A model generated the notes under the pieces. The model saw only the letters and a list, made by a program, of their open reading frames with translations, made no database searches and was not told where the DNA came from. A stretch of DNA of 64,000 nt from Penicillium oxalicum. Taxonomy: Eukaryota; Ascomycota; Eurotiomycetes; Eurotiales; Aspergillaceae. The translations under genes and the position numbers were made by a program. The stretch lies in assembly GCF_001723175.1 (NCBI RefSeq), contig NC_064650.1:2294001-2358000 (forward strand), in the 5' to 3' direction. Shown one piece after another: positions 22,201-30,842 of this stretch. Position 1 is the stretch's first letter. Every line of letters starts with the position of its first letter.

Positions 22201-25168
22201 CGAAGAGAGATTCGCTGTTGCGAGAGGCCCTCGAGTTGATCATTCTTGGCCGAAAACACTAACGGAGCGCTTTGAAGAGATGCAGAGCCTCTTCTCGGAG
22301 AGCACTGCCATCAAAGACGGTCATTCAGAAATCAGCTACTCGCAACTGGCCAAGAGAGTTAATCAAATTGCCACAACGCTCATCGGTCAAGGTGTCGTCA
22401 TGGGAGACAACGTCGGCGTTCTCATCCATCCTTCCATCGATGCAGTTGCCTGTATGCTGGCTTTACTACAAATCGGTTGTATTTATACCCCTCTTGACAC
22501 GCGGCTGCCCTTGGCTCGATTGAATATTATTGTCGCCGGCTGCAAGGCACCTTTGGTTTTGCACCACACTGCAACTGAAGACACTGCACAGGAGCTCGGA
22601 AAACTGACCAAACTGGTCAATGTTGACAATTTAGCAGAGGCGATTTGCTCAAATCAACCGACAGTCATCCCTGCTCCTTCTGTGGCATCTTTCTTGTTCT
22701 ATACGAGCGGCAGCACGGGGGCACCAAAGGGCATTCTTCTCACTCAAGAGAACTTCGTGAATCATCTGGCGGGGAAGACTAGCAGTCTCGCCCTCGGCAG
22801 AGAAGTCGTCTTGCAGCAGAGCTCTCTAGGTTTCGACATGTCCGTTGTGCAAACGTTTTGCGCCCTGGGCAACGGTGGAACCTTGATCATCGCGCCGAAG
22901 GAAGCACGCGGAGACCCAGTTGCACTTTCCAGTCTCATGGCACGGGAACGAGTGACGTTGACGATCGCCACGCCCTCGGAGTACTCCTTGTTGCTCCGCT
23001 TCGGTCTTGAGAATTCCCAGAAGCTTCACGCTTGGAAGCATGCCTGTATGGGTGGCGAGGTTGTGTCACGATCTTTGATCCAGCAGTTCTGTCAATCAGA
23101 TCATCCGAATTTGCAGCTGACAAACTGCTACGGTCCGACCGAAATCACTGCTGCTGTGACGTTCCAAAACATCTCTCTCCAATTTGAGGACAATGATATG
23201 GTGGATGGATCTCTGGTTGGAAAACCTTTGCCTAATTACTCGGTCTACATCCTGGATGCTTCCGAATCTCCCAAGCCCGTTGGTGTCGCTGGCGAGATTT
23301 GTATTGGGGGCGCTGGAGTTTCTCCAGGCTACTTCAGGGCTTCGGAACAAACAGAGTCAAAATTTGTTCAGGACCCCTTTGCCAGCTCAGAGGATGTTGC
23401 TCGCGGTTGGTCAAAGATGTATAGAACCGGAGACATGGGGCGGATGCTTGAGGATGGTACTCTGGTTTTCTTGGGCCGCATGGAGGGTGATAATCAGGTC
23501 AAGTTGAATGGCGTGCGGATTGAGCTCGATGGAATCGCTAACAGCATTCTCACCACTGGACGTGATCTGGTTTCCGAGGCTGTGGTCACAGTTCGCTCTG
23601 TCCCAGGTTCTGACTCATCCCTCCTTGTGGCTCACGTCGTTCCCCTTGGAGGGCAGGTTGACGTTTCCAGACTTCAGCAGCTCGCTAGAGATCTTCCGCT
23701 CCCGCCATACATGCTTCCGTCCATGGTCATTGCTCTGGACCGTCTGCCAGTCAACGCCAATGGAAAGGTTGACAGAAAAGCCATTGCAATGCTACCTTTG
23801 CCAAATAATCGTGACGAGATCGCCAGAGGTCCTGGCCTCGGGGCTACAAGACATCTCAACCTCGCAGAGGGCGAGCTGCGCCTATTATGGGAAAAAACTC
23901 TTCCGGTCTTTGGTGGTCCTTCAAGACTGGATGCTGATTCCGATTTCTTTGTTCGAGGAGGAACATCCATGCTGCTGGTTCGACTGCAAAGTGCCATCAA
24001 GCAGTCGATTGGGATTACAGTCCCTATCGCAGAGTTGTATCAGTTCCCGACTCTTGGTCAAATGGCGCGGCGAATCAGTCGCCGTAAGGAACAACATGAA
24101 GCTTCCCACGCATCCGTGATTGACTGGGCTTCCGAGACCTCACTGACGCAGGACCTCCTCTCTCTGGCTGATACTCAAGTCTCAAAAATTCGAGGGAAAG
24201 TCCAGAACGGAAAGGAGATTCTGCTGACCGGTTCCACCAGTTTCTTGGGGAAAACAGTACTCGGATTCCTTCTCAATGACCCGTGTGTCGAGAGAGTACA
24301 TTGCGTCGCTGTTCCCGTGGAGGAGACCTCTCTTCTTCCTCCATCTGATAAGATTACCATTTACCCTGGCAACCTCCTCATGCCCAATCTAGGACTGGCA
24401 CAGACCGATCTGGCAAGTCTTCAGCGCTCACTAGACGTCATCGTTCATGCCGGAAGCACAGGGCATTGCCTGAACAACTACTCCTCACTGCGCGTTGCAA
24501 ACGTTGGCTCAACGAGATTCCTGGCGGGACTTGCTCTGTCGCGCGGAATCCCCATCCATTTCATCTCGTCAAACCGTGTCACCTTACTGTCTGGGAACAC
24601 CAGTCTTCCCCCAGTCTCTGTTTCATCCTCTTTGCCCAACACAGATGGCTCTGAGGGCTTCACTGCCAGCAAATGGGCATCCGAGCAGCTCCTTCAATCA
24701 GTCGCCGCGCTCCAGCCGGGACTCTCCGTGACAATTCATCGTCCATGCGCTGTCATAGGAGACGAGGCACCGAATGAGGACGCCCTGAATGCTCTTCTCA
24801 AATACTCCAAGATCACGCACTGTGTTCCGCGTTTCGAGAACTTCGAAGGGTATCTTGATTTCGAAGATGTCCACAAGGTCGCCGGGGCAATTGCAACGGA
24901 TGCTTTGACCCATGGTGACTCGGAGAAGGGCAAGTCTGATGCGCGATTTGTACATCACTCCAGCGGCCATCAAGTCTCCATGCAAGACTTCAAAAGCCGA
25001 ATGGAGACTTTGTTCACTTGCCCGTTTGAGGAGGTCTCCATGACCGAGTGGATTGACCGCGCCTTGCAGGCTGGAATCGATCCACTAATCACCGGATACT
25101 TGGAGGCGATGACATCGAAGGGCGAGACCATTCGCTTCCCATATATGGGAGCCACAGGGTCGCTTTGA
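13247..25168 (+). CDS. Hybrid PKS-NRPS synthetase (KS-AT-DH-MT-KR-ACP-C-A-T-R*)
   Basis: A single intronless frame of 3973 residues; the start was chosen at MQDLIAIVGSACRFPG, the standard KS beginning. KS: DTACSSS (Cys176), ECHGTGT, then K-T-I-I-G-H. AT: GHSSGE with Ser649. DH: H980 in HVFQGQVLFPG. C-methyltransferase: GAGTGG at 1429-1434. KR: AGMTGDLG near 2095 and Tyr2234 in SNYHAAN. ACP: CDS with Ser2412. A Ser/Thr-rich linker follows, then C (HHIIMDG from 2679), A (TSGSTGAPKG near 3153; FDMSVVQ; NCYGPTE) and T (FVRGGTS, Ser3574). The terminal reductase-like domain keeps TGSTSFLG but has Phe3805 for the catalytic Tyr of Y-x-x-x-K (Lys3809 kept), so release should be non-reductive Dieckmann cyclisation to a tetramic acid. 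No ER domain is recognisable. The amino acid used by the A domain cannot be assigned safely. Confidence 0.97.
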   Translation: MQDLIAIVGSACRFPGQSDSPSKLWAQLRDPVDLRKTFSSERLNLARFYHPDGEHHGSTDVQGISYLLSEDPRQFDASFFNINPREAEGMDPQQRLLLETAYEALEAAGYSLEAMNGSKTSVHVGVMNTDFSNIQLRDSEVLPTYNATGTSISILSNRLSYFFNLKGPSVTVDTACSSSLVALHQAVQGLHAGDASSAIVAGANLIFDPAMYIAESSLHMLSPDSCSRMWDKDANGYARGEGFGVLVLKPLSRAIMDGDHIEAVIRSTGVNSDGRTKGITMPNAASQTELIRQTYRNAGLDPVVDRCQYFECHGTGTAAGDPIEARAVHDAFFPAETNTASDPPIPDGKLYVGSVKTIIGHLEGCAGIAGVLKAVLAIKNRVIPPNLHFHEPNPQVLPFCARLEIPTVPIPWPDTGRAPMRASVNSFGFGGTNAHAIIEGYDALSNPVRETTISPDDRFIGPLLFSAHSSTSLVANVRNMAERIRSDDSIDLERLVWTLHARRSVLPTKVFFTGGTVQRLLNFMDRFVTESEESTSSSAGVKYQPLNPAEAPGILGIFTGQGAQWASMGSALFQQNIVFRKAIERCQAALTRLADGPEWSLVDELTKGAAESRIGEAALSQPLCTALQIGLVDMLKSAGIYLHAVVGHSSGEIAAVYAAEMINAEDAIKIAYYRGYYAKLAGGAKGQAGRMMATAMSFDEAEEFCARPEWRGRLVAAASNSPQSVTLSGDIDAIEEAMQMFEAEKKFARILRTDTAYHSDHMQPCAEPYLKALQACQIKVKKPRKDCVWISSVRGDVELLEGDLSSLADQYWVDNMCNAVLFSQAVEASIWNGGPFDVAVELGPHPALKGPVEQTIKAVYGPVPAYAGLMRRGDNEIEAFSGGVGFVWSRLGPKYVDMIGYRKGYQGADLLRPQVLKDLPPYSWDHSKQYWKESRISRQYRLRQDTPHDLLGRRVPDDTDDSRRWRNVLRLNELSWIKGHVFQGQVLFPGAGYVAMALEAARALADGRPVKLFEIEDVSLRRALVIPEQGSVETVFATKSLDAKNGRKVTDRLEAEFSCYFCSADGIEPLAKACTGRLIINFGNPVADVLPQRTRLPANNVPVDMGRFYDAMSNVGLDYQGIFRGLVSGKRSLGCSSVKATWGSDMQIDEYVINPGFLDVAFQSLYTAFSSPASGEIWAPYLPIHIERLAVNPNVSYRAADLETEMEADAFVTTANSTLLKGDIQLYRYESQHASLQVEGISMKSMSEPQPENDRCLFSETVWGPDVSTGVTEVASRTVEDDIDLVEALDRVSLFYWRKLVEEAGTEISHFQWFHQRMFDAIGFQIASVRDGQHPIAKATWLEDDWSTILTVSEPYKHRTDMRLIHAVGENLLSVVRGDTQLLEVMVQDDMLNRFYMEGYGFSVINNAVSDALEQITFKYPHANILEIGAGTGGTTRSILDRIGTRYGSYTYTDISPAFFKAAADKFEDARGKIQFRVLDVEKDVGPQGFEECSYDIIVAANVLHATRKLEETMNHVRTLLKPGGYLVLMEITGPHVLRTQFIMGGLPGWWYGVDDERVLSPAISDQQWSRLLLDTGFSGLDCLKPDMLDGEKHSFSLMVSQAVDEKTKMFRNPFLSTGITPSGSLLIIGGRTHKTSQMIEEVRHYLSVWETSVMDWDSIQTKQEGQLAQFENIICLEELDQPLFSTTITDETLLALQKVFNGTKNVVWAISNADNENPHVNMTVGIGRALRTEIPGLNLQFVDVDSFDDAPTCAQQLSRMLLQLVIGSLCLTEKALWTTEPEVRVQDGRQLIPRVLPIASMNKTYNANRRAITDFIDLETTCVSLKDTAGSMSLVRGASLLGEPVQSDHERLRVHFSLALAVSGGSAYYLCSGILCENQLPALALSTNNANIIDIPKNMISILDLDEPCGAATLEATALHLLARNICSHLSTSSQTLVYQPSPEFAQALLSTGCRFLFVTTNKESPSSNWTYFHPRASRREIESILPKALDTFIDCTGEVPGNLKSCLPTNCNIINTEFHQLDAKNLEPAYSAAVANSSYSCGRKSIQIGDLPLRTPPSPEPVDWRGVKSVNISLQPLIMNQIFSPDATYLLAGMTGDLGLSLCRWMVQNGARHIALTSRNPNVDEELLQSMRQGNSDIRVFQNDITDRDAVRNLIDEIRESMPRIAGVFNACMVLRDGLFSEMDTDTLNNTLKPKVDGSKILDEIFQDDTLDFFVLFSSLASIIGNAGQSNYHAANMFLSGLANNRRKKGLAASVLHIGLVTDVGYVARRGQAMEERLRRLFFLPLSESDIHHAMAETILASPARSARQHEIILGLEPFVDSASATKRPPWEHNPKFSHYVSRPLLDERTTSAASESATDVKQLLKTAVSAEAVTPAVQEAFARKLESMMQLPINSVNLNVPLIDLGCDSLLAIEIRRWFIKEVGIDVPVLKVLSGDTTAQICEDAVSQFLALQLEKKDAVPCDSAEQLKTEPLILSDASDKVESANGDSETISQGDDSRGNFSSSSSSHTSPSLQAVTTSTKSGTPALLDEDTEPLDLVSKRAIIRAGRASFAQSRLWFLTQYLHDPTTYNVTVRYDVKGEIPVSRIVNALHTTIRHHQSLQTCFYMDADKETLMQAVLSPPHTSVKTVLSRNEQTINDEYESLRCRVWNLERAETFAATIVSVSPEQHTVIFGYHHIIMDGVSWHLFLRDLNLAFCLRSLPSVETEYIDWSEKQFQAAQGRDFSRQLEYWRKRHCPPPSVMPLLPMARTDCRKPLTTYESHVVGAEIDRDLVLHIRQVSQTLRVTPFHFHLAVIQAILSRLLDMEDLCIGVADANRTSEAHSGTVGFFLNLLPVRFNTKRGSTFQELVSSVRGTVLEALANSEAPFDLILEDLKIVRSSEYSPLFQVAVNYRMGAMLQVPLGDSMMEMMFADDAKNPYDISFGITETATGSCLLELTSQKELYTKESTQLFLQMYIDVLRAASQDPSLPVSQLPVTIKTLNEERFAVARGPRVDHSWPKTLTERFEEMQSLFSESTAIKDGHSEISYSQLAKRVNQIATTLIGQGVVMGDNVGVLIHPSIDAVACMLALLQIGCIYTPLDTRLPLARLNIIVAGCKAPLVLHHTATEDTAQELGKLTKLVNVDNLAEAICSNQPTVIPAPSVASFLFYTSGSTGAPKGILLTQENFVNHLAGKTSSLALGREVVLQQSSLGFDMSVVQTFCALGNGGTLIIAPKEARGDPVALSSLMARERVTLTIATPSEYSLLLRFGLENSQKLHAWKHACMGGEVVSRSLIQQFCQSDHPNLQLTNCYGPTEITAAVTFQNISLQFEDNDMVDGSLVGKPLPNYSVYILDASESPKPVGVAGEICIGGAGVSPGYFRASEQTESKFVQDPFASSEDVARGWSKMYRTGDMGRMLEDGTLVFLGRMEGDNQVKLNGVRIELDGIANSILTTGRDLVSEAVVTVRSVPGSDSSLLVAHVVPLGGQVDVSRLQQLARDLPLPPYMLPSMVIALDRLPVNANGKVDRKAIAMLPLPNNRDEIARGPGLGATRHLNLAEGELRLLWEKTLPVFGGPSRLDADSDFFVRGGTSMLLVRLQSAIKQSIGITVPIAELYQFPTLGQMARRISRRKEQHEASHASVIDWASETSLTQDLLSLADTQVSKIRGKVQNGKEILLTGSTSFLGKTVLGFLLNDPCVERVHCVAVPVEETSLLPPSDKITIYPGNLLMPNLGLAQTDLASLQRSLDVIVHAGSTGHCLNNYSSLRVANVGSTRFLAGLALSRGIPIHFISSNRVTLLSGNTSLPPVSVSSSLPNTDGSEGFTASKWASEQLLQSVAALQPGLSVTIHRPCAVIGDEAPNEDALNALLKYSKITHCVPRFENFEGYLDFEDVHKVAGAIATDALTHGDSEKGKSDARFVHHSSGHQVSMQDFKSRMETLFTCPFEEVSMTEWIDRALQAGIDPLITGYLEAMTSKGETIRFPYMGATGSL

Positions 25169-28100
25169 GCGCCTATCCTTTTGTGTCGAATGATGGAATT
25201 TTGGTCTTTCTGTCTAATTAGTTCAATTTCATTTGCAATTTTGATCGTATATGTAAGCAAGCCCCTGGAATACAAATCAGTTGAACACCGATCCTTGGAG
25301 TGAATTGTTAAGAGCACCTTCTTCGTATTTGGGGTTTCGCAGAGTCATGGTGTTATGTTAGTCTGCCTGAATCTCCCCCTGTTGTAGCGAAATTGTTAGT
25401 CCTGTGCTGGTCCAGCCTGACAATACAGTCTCTGGGCCGTCTTCTCTCTCCCGTTCCAGCAATACTTGAGGTCACGTGGTCTGAAGTGACAAGGGATGAA
25501 TGCCCAAAGCACGCCTGAGCGACGTCCCTTGAAGCTTGTCTTGACCTGAACATTGTGATCTCTGATATGGTCAATCCGATAGCGACAGACTTATGATGGC
25601 TCAATGCCCTGTGATTCGCTGTGCGCTCAGAGAGGACAGTAGTGGGGCGCTTAGAGCAAGTGGGCGCGTCCACACCGGAACAGGTATCCAGGACGCGGCA
25701 ACCGAAATCAAGTTGGGACTGCATCTCAAGCGAGATCCCAAGAAGATACTCCAGTAGAGTTTTGATATCATAGATGGCCGAGTTTGCTGCCATTTTTGGT
25801 AACATAAGTGGATCGATCAAGACTTGAAAACGGTCCGGTAGTCGAGAAGAGCGAGGGGAGGTGACCCGGCCTGGCTACGCATCATTGAGTGCCTGTCACG
25901 TGCGTATTGCGCATCATTGGAGCTACAGTCGATTAATTCCTACACTGTCACATGGGCATGGGGCGCCTCATCTTTGTGCCTGAGTATTGAGTCAATGAGT
26001 CAATTGCTCATTCACCCCATGAAAGAAAGTCATCCTTGTCGTAGTCAACAAGCACTAGTAATTCTGACATTCCTGGGAGCATCATTTTATTCTCGTTCAA
26101 GGTATTCACGTGTGGAAGCGATTGGCCGTATTAATTTCAATCTTCTTGAGTTATTCTCAAGTCAAATGGAGGATCGGGACAAGTTTCAATAAAACATTGA
26201 TAGAGATTTCGATGCCGTCACGATTGTAGAAAGATCGGCACCGTCTTCCTCTCGACTAGTTTTTCCTTCCACTTCGAGGGCAGAATGGGTAGACTCATAA
26301 TGAGTACATGCTGACCACCACCGCAGTCACGCTATCGGTGGACCTCGAAAATCACATGAGTTTTGATTGTTTGCCTCATCTGGTCAATCGATCAAAGAAG
26401 TCGGATCTTCGCCGCAATGGCGACTTTCGCCTATCCGTGGCAGTGCCTCGCTGCGTGATTAGCCTTCACCCAAACAAGAGAGTTGAAGGTGCCGATGATC
26501 TTCATGGCTGTTGCGCATCGGGCTGATTTGAAACTCACGTTCATCAAAGTGGCCGCGTCCAAGCGCCCTGTCCGCCGTGGGGAGAAAAAGCTAATACCCC
26601 ACACGGCCTCTTAAGTCCAATTCCGGAGTGCGTAGATCAACTGGCGTGCCATTGAACCATGTCCAAGTAGCCGACAGTAGTTGCCTTCACTGGCTGGAGC
26701 TTGAACTTTTACCGAGAGCAATCCACCCATTGACATTCAAAGAATGGCCCTGTACATTGGCAAAGCTCGGCATTGCTACCTGGCGTCTTCTGTCAGGACA
26801 GATGAGCCACTCAGATTTGGTCACGAAGACCTTGGCCAGTCCACTTTGGCCACCCACGACGCGTCCTTCGAGGTATCTTTCTGCAGGTGAGATCTGGCTC
26901 TGCATGTAAGACCTATTTCCGGTCTAGGCATCTGTCTTGTGAGAAGGGGTTTGTGTTGAGTTTGATTTCCTATCGTGATTGGGTCATTTCAACTCTGTCC
27001 CTCATCTTAAAGTTCAGCTCCCTAATTCGATGGATACAGCGGGGGCACATATCTGTGATTGGAATATGGAGAACTGGCTAGCAACCCCGCCTCCTACAGA
27101 TGGTCCAGTCCAGCCCAGCAAAAATGGGAACGGCATACATGGTGTCCAATGACGCCATGCCGTTTGAGGGTCAAGTGTGGACCAAATAGGATTGCCTACC
27201 ATAAGCAGATACCTGCGGAAGTCGTGCAAAACAGAGGGTGGTAAATAAACATTTCTGCATTCATCGTTGCTTGGGCGGAAGTGGAAGGGCGGGCCGACAC
27301 CGTACCGTGCCGCATTACTTATCTAATGATCTGACTCCTGTGGCCTTCCCTTTCGGATCGACCGTGCTCAGTTAAGCAGTTGATTCCGTACGATGGTACA
27401 CTTTTCAATGACACAAAAACTCCTCAGAAGCATTTTCTTTTTGAAGATAGTATTGAGTGCGTCGGCTACATTGCTCACGTTCAGTTAAACTCTCCACCTC
27501 CCCCTGGCCGGTGATGCATAGACATAGATCCACGGCCCAGGCTAAGGTGGCATGGCCCAATTGAAGTAAACCTCCCGCTCGCGGTCTGCCGGGCGGCTAC
27601 CTTGATAGGCACCAACAGGACAGGACAGGACAGGGGGTACGTAGCTTACCAGAGTGGTAAGTGGATCCACCTGATTCTATAATCACGTGATCTGCATGCA
27701 CGAGCCGACGGGACCACTTACTCAGTTATAGCCCGAATCGTTCTAGCTCCCCAATCAGGTCTACTTTTTGAGAATCTCACTCTTTTAGGATCTTGCTCCT
27801 ATCAGGCTTTATTTAGCGCTTATTGTGATTTACTGAAAATAATCACATAGTAAGCATGTGCGGGGTTGCGGAGTCGAGTTTCACCACTGCCTGATAAGCG
27901 GCCTGCTCATCTCACTTCGAGGTACGCATGCTGCTCGATCTGTGATCAGCGGCGAGAGGACACTGATTGAACACACGGTCTCTAGGCCTCATAGACTGAT
28001 AACTTTAGGCTTGTTCACCAGTTATTTCCCTTTCTTCTTCCGGGCGCGTGGGGGTCAGAGCCTCAAAAGCTACGAAGCATACTGCATGGTACAGCACATT

Positions 28101-28390
28101 TATCGCATGATAGCATACTAGTGGGACTCGGTACCTAGGTGGTAAACCTTGGCTGTGGGGCCAGTTGGACGGAGGTCGCCCGTGTGCCAAGCCACCCATC
28201 CACTCTGTCTAGAATGGTACTTGGTTGCACTATACAGGAATCGTGAAGTTTGATTTCCCCTCATAGGTTTCATGGTCATTAGAAATCAAATAGTTTTTCA
28301 ATGGAAAATGAGTTCCTTATGCTCCTTTTACTTCTCTTTCGTCATTCAATACCCCCTCACTGTGTTCCGTGAATATTCGCTTTACACACA
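25169..28390. other. 3.2 kb gap inside the cluster without a recognisable gene
   Basis: Between the PKS-NRPS stop and the Zn2Cys6 regulator only short frames exist; the longest is 155 codons at 25353-25820 on the minus strand, with no motif I recognise. A short ACAGG repeat lies at 27615-27634. The sequence may hold a decayed gene or only regulatory DNA. Confidence 0.5.
27615..27634. repeat. Short tandem repeat (ACAGG)4
   Basis: Four perfect adjacent ACAGG units, followed by a G-run. Confidence 0.85.
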
Positions 28391-30546
28391 ATGAGTGCTC
28401 CTCTCTATCGCCGTCGTCGGCCTGCCGTTGCGTGTGTCGAGTGTCGACGACGCAAGGTGAAATGTGATCGTGCGTTTCCGTGTGGTCCATGTGGGAGCGC
28501 ATCCCTTTTGTGTGGCTATCGGAATCCCATCACCGGATTGACCCAGACGGCACCTCGCGCGGGCTCGACTATCACCGATCTACCTACCTCAACGACTACT
28601 TCCGAGAAAGATAGTGTGCGAACTAGTACGGTGTCCAGCTCTCCTCCGGTCAATCTCACCCCATCAAGCAGTGGTAGTGTTGGTCTGCCACCCCTCTTCA
28701 ACTTTCCGTCAAGGTTCACATTTCCTGGGGATATGTTGATGAATGAGAATGAGTCCCTGGACCTCCCCGGACGCACCGTTTCTCACGCAAAGAGCCTGGG
28801 CTGTGGCAAACATTATATTCAGTCATCATTTGGACAGGTGAGTAAAAGCTTTGGGTTGGCTCGAGAATTGTTCAGGTGAAGGCATTCGACTGACACTTGA
28901 TGACAGTCAGAGCACACGGATATCCTCTTGCATAGGTCAGACCATGCAGACATTCAGTCTCTTTGGGAGCACTGCTCTCATTACGCCCGGGTTATCAAGT
29001 CAGAGCGAGCCGTCAAGTACTACACCCAGTTAGGACCACCCAACATCACGAATAATCTGCTCCCCAAGTCGACCTGTGATCGTCTGGTCATGCTCTATCT
29101 ACACACATTCGAGTCTGTCTTTCGCGTGCTGCATACCCCGACCTTCATGCAACAATATGAGCTATACTGGAACAACCCGCATGGTGCAAGTCGGGCATTT
29201 CCGTCCACACTCGCCCTTGTATTGACCATCGGGGCCTGCTTTATTCCGGAGACTGAGGCGGATGAACTTCAGCTGCTAGCACCAAAGTGGATTGCCGGCG
29301 CTCAATTTTGGCTCACCGAAAGCTTTGAAAAATTCGACATTGACCTGTCCGTATTACAGGTCTCTACCCTGCTGTTTTTAGCGCGTCAAACCGTCCTTGA
29401 TCCGTCCGAGCTGGTATGGATCTCGGGGGACTTTCCCCTACGTATTGCTGTTGGACTCGGTCTCCACAAAGAGTCACGCATTCATTTCCCGAGTTTTCGC
29501 CCCTGGAGAGCGAGATGCGGAAGCGCCTCTGGGCGACGATTCTGGAAATGTCGATACAATCATCTTTGGATACGGGTATGCCGCCGTCCATATCAAATGA
29601 TGATTTTGACAGCGAGCCGCCATCCAACATTGATGATGTCGATATCAGCAATCTATCCGCGGGACCAGATATCCCAGACGGTTTCACTCAAAGCACCGTT
29701 CAGCGAATGCTGATGCAAACCATGGCACTTCGGCTACAGATTCTTCGATATTGTAACTCTCTCAAAAAGGCCCCTGGTCAAGATTACCAGTGGGTTGTCA
29801 AACTGGGCATGCAGCTGGATGCTATGTGCCATTCGCACACAGCCACGCTCCAATCATATCAGAGAGATTGCAACCCCGACACCCCAAAGCCAACAGACTT
29901 TCAGATTCACCTGCTGAACATGTTGACTCGTCGTTTCTTGCTGGCCTTGCATTCGCCGTTTGCCGTGGACGCCAAATTAGACCAATCTTTCTACTTTAGT
30001 CGCAAAGTGGTCACCGAAAATGCACTCGCCTGTCTATCTCCGATACAGTTGGCATCTCAGGCACCAATGCCGGCCGATTCCCCGCCAGAAACTCAGCAAC
30101 AAGAGCTTCTGAGATTGAAGGTGCGCGGAGGCGATATCATCCGACACACATTATGCCACGCTACCGCCATTCTCATCGTCGAACTCACCGCTGAATTGGA
30201 GAAAAATGATTTTCCCATTATAAATAGTCTTTCGCGTGATCTTTTTTTCCACGCGGTAGAAGAGTCCATGGAGATCTTTCGCCGGCGGGTTCAAGCCGGT
30301 GAGACCAGTGTTGACATTTATATCCTCTTCTCTTACGCCATTGCCCAAGCCAAGGGGATGAAGGCTGGGCAGGTGTCGCATCAACAAACCGTTGAACCTG
30401 CAAAGGATAGTTTAAACTTCTGTTGCGAATTACTCAAGTTTCAAGCCCAGGTCAGCGCGGTTAGTTCTTTGGAGCTGACCCCTGGTCTTCAGGTGGCATT
30501 AGATAATGATCTTGGTGCTTCAAGCTTGTGGGATGGCATCATGTGA
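28391..30546 (+). CDS. Zn2Cys6 transcription factor with apparent one-base frameshift
   Basis: The N-terminus carries C-x2-C-x6-C-x5-C-x2-C-x6-C (CVECRRRKVKCDR onwards, residues about 15-41), the DNA-binding cluster of fungal regulators. Intron 28838-28906 joins exon 1 in frame. A fungal_trans-type middle region follows, including LVWISGDFPLRIAVGLGLHKES. At about 29486-29491 the coding frame changes: the first frame carries GLHKESRIHFP, and the remaining consensus (PEFSPLESEMRKRLW) continues in the next frame to the stop at 30546. The shift is explained by one missing base in a C-run, with no splice pair able to bridge it. Either it is a sequence error or the gene is broken after about 350 residues. 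It sits between the PKS-NRPS and the O-methyltransferase, so it is the likely pathway regulator. Confidence 0.8.
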
Positions 30547-30842
30547 ATATCGTCTTCGCATCCCGGTCACCGAAAGAACCTACAATCGCTTTCACAAACC
30601 GATCTACAATCCCCCGTCTCGCACTACTTGTGTTGTGCTAGCACTCTTGTTTTGAACGATTGTCATGAATGTGTGGCGTTTTGCATATTCTGAATAAGTA
30701 GATGAAGCATACATCCAAAAAAAAACCAGGCAAATATAATTCAAAATTGATGAAATAGACGGCGCAGCCGTTCCTCCTCCTGTCATCCGGGATATTTGTC
30801 CACTATCTACCGATTCGGGGGTTGTATGCGGGATAATCTTCA

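Noticed and set aside
25353..25820. 155-codon minus-strand frame in the intra-cluster gap
   Set aside because: No motif recognised and no exon extensions found; too weak for a gene call.
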